Position numbers and translations under genes: made by a program | From: Saposhnikovia divaricata | Lineage: Eukaryota; Streptophyta; Magnoliopsida; Apiales; Apiaceae | Length of the DNA stretch: 64,000 nt | Assembly: GCA_036435485.1 (NCBI GenBank) | Contig: CM071596.1 | Coordinates: 17,324,001 to 17,388,000, forward strand | Reading direction: 5' to 3' | Notes under the pieces: model-generated | Databases searched by the model: none | Told to the model about the DNA's origin: nothing | What the model saw: only the letters and a program-made list of their open reading frames with translations | Shown here: positions 59,011 through 64,000 of the stretch, in pieces | How positions within the stretch are numbered: position 1 is the stretch's first letter | How the letters are laid out: each line of letters starts with the position of its first letter

Positions 59011-59957
59011 CTTAGAATAATCTCGAGAAGGTTTATCTTCTTCGATTATTACAGAAATAATTCGAAGTCATATTATTATTAATCTTATATCAAGAAAGGT
59101 TCCCAGACATCATTCTTCTTTGAGTCTATCTCCTTAATAATAAGGGAACCTTACTTGGAAAAATGTTATTTATCTTGTCGACTTCCCGGTCATAAAGTAT
59201 TCCCTTCACCCGCAACTCGGGTGCTGTTGACTTATTAAGTCGTTGCTTACCTTCTCATCTTTCGAGGGGTAAGATTACTGGAACAAGTTGATATCCGTTA
59301 CCAAGTAATAGCTTGGGAGTTATTGGTAAATTTTCCTTTCCAACTAGATACGACTACTTTGTGGAGTCTTATCAACAAGTATTATACTTGGGGAAAGGGG
59401 GACGAACGTTACATTCAGAATCATGAATTCTATTTGAACTAGGAGTCGTGTAAGAGGCCGAGTAGCGCCGGTCCATCCCCTTTGGCCCAACCGTTGGCCG
59501 GGGAGAGCTAGTAAGGCGGTATACAAGTAAAGCCGTCAGTTCTTCCTTCTACCGGTAGTAAATCTAAATTGAGCTGTACGATCTCGACTGATCATCAAGA
59601 TTGGAACAGCGGGCGCGGTGAATACTCCATCATTGGTTCATCATCCAAATTTATTTATCTCCTGCAACATGATTACTGTTGGCAGAGTTGGAAAAGTGTC
59701 ATAACTGGAATTGCAACCTTTTCTTGCAAGTTCCTCTTCTTAATAACAATAAGAATATCTCGCTTACTTTGATGTAGCAGATATTTCTTCAAACAAATAC
59801 TTTCAGTTACCTTGTAACTTCATCGTTCATAATATACTGGCATCATTTCCGTAAATGCATGGCATATGGTTTAAAAGATAGCTTTGAACTGTTTTAAATT
59901 ATCGTTCAGTTATATATTTGTTGGTGGGCTTTCGCTCACCCTTGCTTTGTTTATATT

Positions 59958-61419
59958 ATGTCACAACAACAGCTAGGACAGATGGCTCGCGTCAGGCGCA
60001 CTCGGCGCAAGCAGGTTACCCGACCCACCGGACTACCCGCTGAGATGCTAGCCGCCATTGCTGAGGTAGCATAGTTAGACAGCTTTTGTTTCCTGTTTAA
60101 CTATATGTACAATTAATGTAATCAACGGCAAAACTTTTAAACCTATGATGTTATCCTTTTGGGATTGTAATAACTTTTATTCGTAAACCCTTTAATGTAA
60201 GACTTATTTCAATTTCATCTCTGGGACTATGACTGTTGTGTGTGTGAGTGGTAATTATTGTGGGGTCACAGCATGTGATTTATTTATTGTGGACTCAAGT
60301 CAAGTATTATGAATGGATGTAAGACCGTAACCACCAGACCCCTGACCCCGGATCTGGGGGCGTTACAGAGATGGTATCAGAGCGAGAGTTATATATCCCA
60401 AGAGATGATACGACGTTATATAATAATAAATTCAATAATATAATAAGAACCCTTGCCAGGTTCACCTAAAACCCTTACGGGAACTTTTTAAGTATCATGA
60501 TAGTAACATAGTTCGTCTTGTGTAGGCGAGCGACTTGTCGGCCCAGGAGGCAGCTGCGAGACAGCATGATGAGGACATGTTCCGGACTAGGGACCCATAC
60601 TATGAGCACTTGCCTGAGGAGGATACTGAGCCTGAGGAGGAGGACGCTGAGGAGGTCCAGGTTGAGGCTGATACTGATGTGATCGAGTCTGAGGAGGAGG
60701 ACCCTGAGGAGGTCCAGGATGATGCTGACACAGATGTTGTTGAGACTGAGGGGGAGGAGGACCCGGAGGGGATCCAGACAGGACAGGATGCTGAGTTAGT
60801 GGTTGAGGATGATGATTATTGGGTTGTGACTGAGATCAGGACTTTGGGAGGTGACACTGACATGACCACGGATCAGGTGGTGCCGGTATATGAGGGTGTT
60901 GAGGGAGATATAGATGAGCCAGTAGTTGGTGCTGTAGGGAGTTCTGGACTTTTTGTGCCACTCCTCCCTGTTGAGAGAGCCCCTACCCCACCACCACTAC
61001 CTGTGAGCCCGTACCCCGACGAGTTTGAGGAGCTTACCCCAGAGCCCCAGCAGACAGAGACTGCCGCTCCAGCTGAGCCATCCACCCCACCTCATGCCCC
61101 GATAGGAGGAGTCCCAGTATGTGTTCACAACTTGATTGTGAACGGGCTTTATAGAGAGTTGTATGTGGCAGATGCCAGGTTGGCAGAGTCTAGGAGTGAG
61201 TTAGCAGCAGAGAGAGCCGCCCGGATGAGGGTGCAGGGCAGGAGGACTATCAGTGACAGAGTTGGGTATAGGGCTGTGACCCGCATCGAGCTGAGGGCTC
61301 GGGTGAGGGTGCGACAGTTGCCTACTGATGGGCATGGTAGGGTAGACAGAGCAGAGGCTGAGGAGGTTTTCCGCATCGCCATGGGGAGGGTTCGGAGGAT
61401 GTTTCGTCGCGGCGGCTGA
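59958..61419 (+). CDS. Extra ORF of element C, inferred two-exon gene upstream of gag
   Basis: Exon 1 (59958-60065) starts with an ATG in the LTR and encodes 36 residues, basic (RVRRTRRKQV). It ends GAG/GTAGCA; without splicing it stops at 60072. Exon 2 starts after TTGTGTAG at 60526 and runs in phase 0 to the TGA at 61419 (297 residues). The intron of 460 bp removes the LTR end and primer site. The 333-residue product has a helical N-terminus and an acidic region with three tandem units of EEDxEEVQ-D-ADTDV type. A proline-rich middle and an arginine-rich helical C-terminus ending RRMFRRGG complete it. If unspliced, the first ATG in exon 2 is at 60577 (280 residues). There is no known domain. 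It is intact, unlike ORFs of the older elements here. The splice model is inference from sites and phase. Confidence 0.6.
60066..60525 (+). other. Inferred intron spanning the LTR-PBS junction
   Basis: The donor is GAG/GTAGCA (weak after position 4). The acceptor is GTTCGTCTTGTGTAG/GCG with a modest pyrimidine tract. A stop lies in frame on each side of the junction in the unspliced RNA (TAG at 60072 and TAG at 60523), and both are removed by splicing. Confidence 0.5.
60372..60383 (+). other. Primer-binding site of element C
   Basis: TGGTATCAGAGC, a perfect 12-base match to the usual plant initiator tRNA-Met primer complement, four bases after the LTR. Confidence 0.92.
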
Positions 61420-61838
61420 TTTCAGATGTAGTGATGCAGTGGTCTAGTTGTCTAGTCATGTACGGACATAGTAGTGCCGGCTTTTGTAGGGATGGTTTTC
61501 TTGTACTTGTTTTCCCTTTTTGCAGACTAGACAGATAGACAGCATATTTCACTTTTGACTTGTTGTTGTTGTTAGGATGGTTGTACTTTAAACTATCGTT
61601 GTAACTCGGATGTTGTACCTTTTCGGTACCTGGTATATATTTGTTTCCATTTCAGTCATTACAATTTTGTTGGGATGTGATCACGAGTTTATTAGCATAT
61701 GTATTACTTTTCGATTAAGTTGCCATGAGATATAAAACTGTGGGATTTTAAACCCAATCATGTAAAGAAATGTGCAAGGAAAAATCCTTTAAAATAGATA
61801 AGGGAACCTAATGTATAATTTTCCAAATTTTCAGTAAA
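61420..61838 (+). other. Leader between extra ORF and gag, with candidate splice acceptors
   Basis: Non-coding. Two good acceptor-like sites occur: TTTGTTTCCATTTCAG near 61655 and TTTTCCAAATTTTCAG ending at 61834. The second lies four bases before the gag ATG and would allow a spliced mRNA that skips the extra ORF. Confidence 0.45.
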
Positions 61839-64000
61839 ATGCCTCCAAGACGAATGGGCACTAGGGCTAACCCCCGCGAATCTACTGACCAAGAGAGTCA
61901 CAACCAACACGAGGAAAACCGTGAAAGTAGTGAGGAACAAGATCAGGACTATAATGAGCAAGAAGATTCCCAGTATGGAGCAGAGGATGAACCCCTGTAC
62001 TCTGAAGAATTTGAAAGGGAAATAGAGGGTGGAGAAACTGAAGTAGAACAGGAAGGGGAGAACCAGGGCGGAAACCCCATGGGCCAGTTTATGGACCTAC
62101 TTAGGCAGAATTTGAACCAATACCCCCAGCCACCACCAAGCAACAACACTTCAGTGGCAAATTCCTTTAGGGCCTTTAAGTCCCTTAAGCCCCCAGAGTT
62201 CCACGGATCGGCTGATCCCGTTGAGGCGAGGGCCTGGATCAAAGAAATGGAAAAGTCTTTTGAGATTCTGAGTATCAATGAGGCTCAGAAGACTGTTTTT
62301 GCTACTTACCTACTAAAGGGAGAGGCCAATTATTGGTGGGAAGCCAAGAAAAACATGGAGACTGATGCTGTCATAGCCTGGGAAAGGTTCAAACAATTAT
62401 TCCTGGAGAAGTACTTCCCGAAGTTCATGAAAACCCAGATGGAACTTAAGTTCTTGGAACTGAAACAGAACAATATGTCAGTGGCGGACTATGAGGCCAA
62501 ATTTACTGAGCTATCGAGATTTGTGCCAGAGTTTGTAGACACAGAAGAGAAGAAAGCTAACAGGTTTCAACAAGGGCTGAAGCAGTGGATCCAGAATAGG
62601 GTGGCTGTTTTAGAGATTACAGATTATGCCACCTTGGTGCAGAAGGCAACCATTGTGGAGGCTGGTAGTGATCAGATGCAGAGAGAGAGAGAGAAAGGGG
62701 GGATAAAGAGAAAGCATGTTAGTATGGGCGGAAGATCCGCTGGAGGAAAACCCCCAACCAAGTTTAATCGAGGAGCGGTTTCCCTACCAGGGAGGAATGT
62801 AGGGTTTAAACCATCTTCTAGTGTAAGTGTGAGCCAGGGCGGCCATCAATCAGGAAAGTCCCGTTCCAACCCTTCTCGACCTCTATTGCCATTGTGTGCT
62901 ACTTGTGGGAAGAGGCACTCCGGGGTGTGCAACCTGAAGCAGATAAACTGTTATAAGTGTGGGCGAGCTGGGCATTATGCCACCTCTTGCACCACGGTCA
63001 TCCCTAACAGCACAACCTGTTTCCAGTGTGGACAGCGAGGGCACATGAGGAAGGATTGCCCAAAGAGCAAACCAGCAGCATCAGGAGCAAGCAAGGTTAC
63101 CTCAAATAGGCCACCAACTGCTAGGACTTTCAATATGTCAGTACAAGATGCCGTGAGGGACACAGATGTGATAGCAGGTACTTTTTCTCTTAATTCAGTC
63201 AGTGCAAATGTCTTATTTGATTCAGGAGCAACTAAGTCTTTTATATCTAGAGATTTTGCGCATAAGTTGAAAATTAAAACCCAGCAACTAAGAGATTCCT
63301 TACAAGTAGAAATAGCTAATCAGGAAATCGTACCGGTTAATCAAATTCACCCCGATTGTAAGCTAGAAATAGGAGGACGATCCTTCTATGTCGATTTAAT
63401 TCCTTTTAAGCTAGGGGAATTCGATGTCATTTTGGGTATGGATTGGTTGTCTCGCAATGATGCGCGGATAGATTGTAAAGGGAAAAAGGTTAAGTTAAAA
63501 ACCCCAGGGAAGAAAGAAATAGTGTTCAAGGGGATGCGACAGACCCAGAAAATTCTGACCATGGCGCAAACCAAGAGATTGCTACGAAAAGGGAACGAGG
63601 CTTATTTAGCCTACGTTATAGATACTCAGAAGGAAGTGCCAAGATTGCAAGACATTCTGGTAGTTAATGAGTTCGAGGACGTGTTCCGACAAGATCTTCC
63701 CGGACTACCACCTGATAGGGTAATTGAGTTTGCCATCGAATTAGCCCCGGGGACGGCGCCGGTTTCGAAGGCCCCGTACCGACTAGCCCCAGTAGAAATG
63801 AAGGAGCTAGCTAAACAATTACAAGAATTGTTGGATAAGGGCATGATAAGGCCCAGTGTGTCGCCTTGGGGCGCACCAGTATTGTTTGTTAAGAAAAAGG
63901 ATGGAAGTATGAGGTTATGCATCGACTACAGAGAATTGAACAAGCTAACCATAAAGAATAAGTATCCATTGCCCAGGATAGACGATTTGTTTGACCAGCT
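61839..64000 (+). CDS. Element C gag-pol (gag, protease, start of RT), intact, truncated by window
   Basis: An uninterrupted frame from ATG 61839 through the last base (about 720 residues). Gag begins MPPRRMGTRAN, with an acidic N-terminus and a capsid core (FHGSADPVEARAWI, YWWEAKKNM, YFPKFMK). Three zinc knuckles lie near residues 350-410: CATCGKRHSGVC, CYKCGRAGHYATSC and CFQCGQRGHMRKDC. The protease active site is LFDSGATKSF (about residue 463), with VILGMDWLS further on. RT begins near residue 645 with SPWGAPVLFVKKKDGS and LCIDYRELN. The YLDD box, RNase H, integrase and any chromodomain are beyond the edge. No stop or shift is seen. The gag ATG context and the acceptor four bases upstream suggest expression may involve splicing. 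Confidence 0.93.
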   Translation, partial: MPPRRMGTRANPRESTDQESHNQHEENRESSEEQDQDYNEQEDSQYGAEDEPLYSEEFEREIEGGETEVEQEGENQGGNPMGQFMDLLRQNLNQYPQPPPSNNTSVANSFRAFKSLKPPEFHGSADPVEARAWIKEMEKSFEILSINEAQKTVFATYLLKGEANYWWEAKKNMETDAVIAWERFKQLFLEKYFPKFMKTQMELKFLELKQNNMSVADYEAKFTELSRFVPEFVDTEEKKANRFQQGLKQWIQNRVAVLEITDYATLVQKATIVEAGSDQMQREREKGGIKRKHVSMGGRSAGGKPPTKFNRGAVSLPGRNVGFKPSSSVSVSQGGHQSGKSRSNPSRPLLPLCATCGKRHSGVCNLKQINCYKCGRAGHYATSCTTVIPNSTTCFQCGQRGHMRKDCPKSKPAASGASKVTSNRPPTARTFNMSVQDAVRDTDVIAGTFSLNSVSANVLFDSGATKSFISRDFAHKLKIKTQQLRDSLQVEIANQEIVPVNQIHPDCKLEIGGRSFYVDLIPFKLGEFDVILGMDWLSRNDARIDCKGKKVKLKTPGKKEIVFKGMRQTQKILTMAQTKRLLRKGNEAYLAYVIDTQKEVPRLQDILVVNEFEDVFRQDLPGLPPDRVIEFAIELAPGTAPVSKAPYRLAPVEMKELAKQLQELLDKGMIRPSVSPWGAPVLFVKKKDGSMRLCIDYRELNKLTIKNKYPLPRIDDLFDQ

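Larger units (their letters stand above)
55858..60367 (+). repeat. 5' LTR of element C (left end inferred)
   Basis: The right end is secure, TTACA four bases before the primer site. The left end is inferred from the inverted pair TGTAA/TTACA and from the point where Athila homology stops. At 4.5 kb it is long but in range for Tekay-like elements. It contains a TATA box, an AT-rich region of repeated ATTCATT/AATATTA motifs (58300-59010), a (TA)n run near 58099-58120, and the first exon of the extra ORF (59958-60065). Confidence 0.65.
55858..64000 (+). mobile_element. Plus-strand Ty3 retrotransposon (element C), apparently intact, runs off the window
   Basis: The 5' LTR is inferred as 55858-60367 (TGTAAGAATG to GGGGGCGTTACA). 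A tRNA-iMet primer site follows at 60372-60383, then an extra ORF, then an uninterrupted gag-pol to the window end. Gag with three zinc knuckles and a DSGAT protease, plus the iMet primer, fit the Tekay/Del-like chromovirus group, known for long LTRs. The chromodomain, if any, lies outside. It inserted into the Athila gag (candidate TSD AATGA at 55853-55857). Absence of stops over 720 codons suggests a recent insertion. Confidence 0.8.

Noticed and set aside
60372..60383. Part of a tRNA-Met gene
   Set aside because: Only the 12-base primer complement is present; no cloverleaf around it. No complete tRNA or rRNA gene was found anywhere in the window.

Overview
This is nuclear DNA of a flowering plant, most likely a eudicot. 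The evidence is AT-rich spacer, genes with GT-AG introns, a PLATZ zinc-finger exon, an LRR-XII type receptor kinase relic, and a dense load of Ty3-type LTR retrotransposons, Helitrons and MITEs. The species cannot be read from the window. Most of the DNA is mobile-element DNA; host gene content is small and mostly broken.

Layout. 1-13.2 kb (host-like): one PLATZ exon (922-1182, minus), one unidentified well-spliced exon (4402-4581, minus), a small Helitron (6527-7237), a 3' fragment of a ribosomal stalk protein P0 gene (8707-9324, minus) and a decayed LRR receptor kinase (9884-13161, minus). 13.8-14.0 kb: a TRIM-like remnant. 14348-20945: a complete but ORF-dead chromodomain Ty3 element (element A, minus) with a 5-bp target duplication (TSD). 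21174-21891: a hAT-type MITE with an 8-bp TSD. 22451-32391: a Tat-lineage Ty3 element (element B, minus) with gag-pol, archaeal-type RNase H, a spliced antisense extra ORF with its own TATA box, and a 100-bp minisatellite in its 3' region.

33.6-41.8 kb is a MITE/Helitron cluster: three long foldback MITEs with perfect 9-bp TSDs (Mutator-like), a Stowaway MITE, and a 4.5-kb Helitron sitting inside a MITE whose uninterrupted paralogue lies 1.1 kb away. 42.6-44.0 kb holds a broken ORF, preceded by a TATA box, that resembles plant-transposon extra ORFs.

46.1-64 kb is a three-level nest. A second Tat-type element (3' LTR at 46103-46694, then tandem-repeat-rich 3' region) is interrupted at 48034 by an Athila-type element (3' LTR 48034-50274, then pol and partial gag on the minus strand). 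That element appears to be interrupted at 55858 by a plus-strand element C with a 4.5-kb LTR, a tRNA-iMet primer site, an intact extra ORF and an intact gag-pol running off the window end. The most notable observation is that the extra ORF of element C appears to be spliced: a 36-codon first exon lies inside the 5' LTR, and an in-phase 460-bp intron removes the LTR end and the primer-binding site. Older elements A, B and Athila carry many in-frame stops, a large share of them in contexts expected from deamination of methylated cytosine (CAG to TAG, CGA to TGA).
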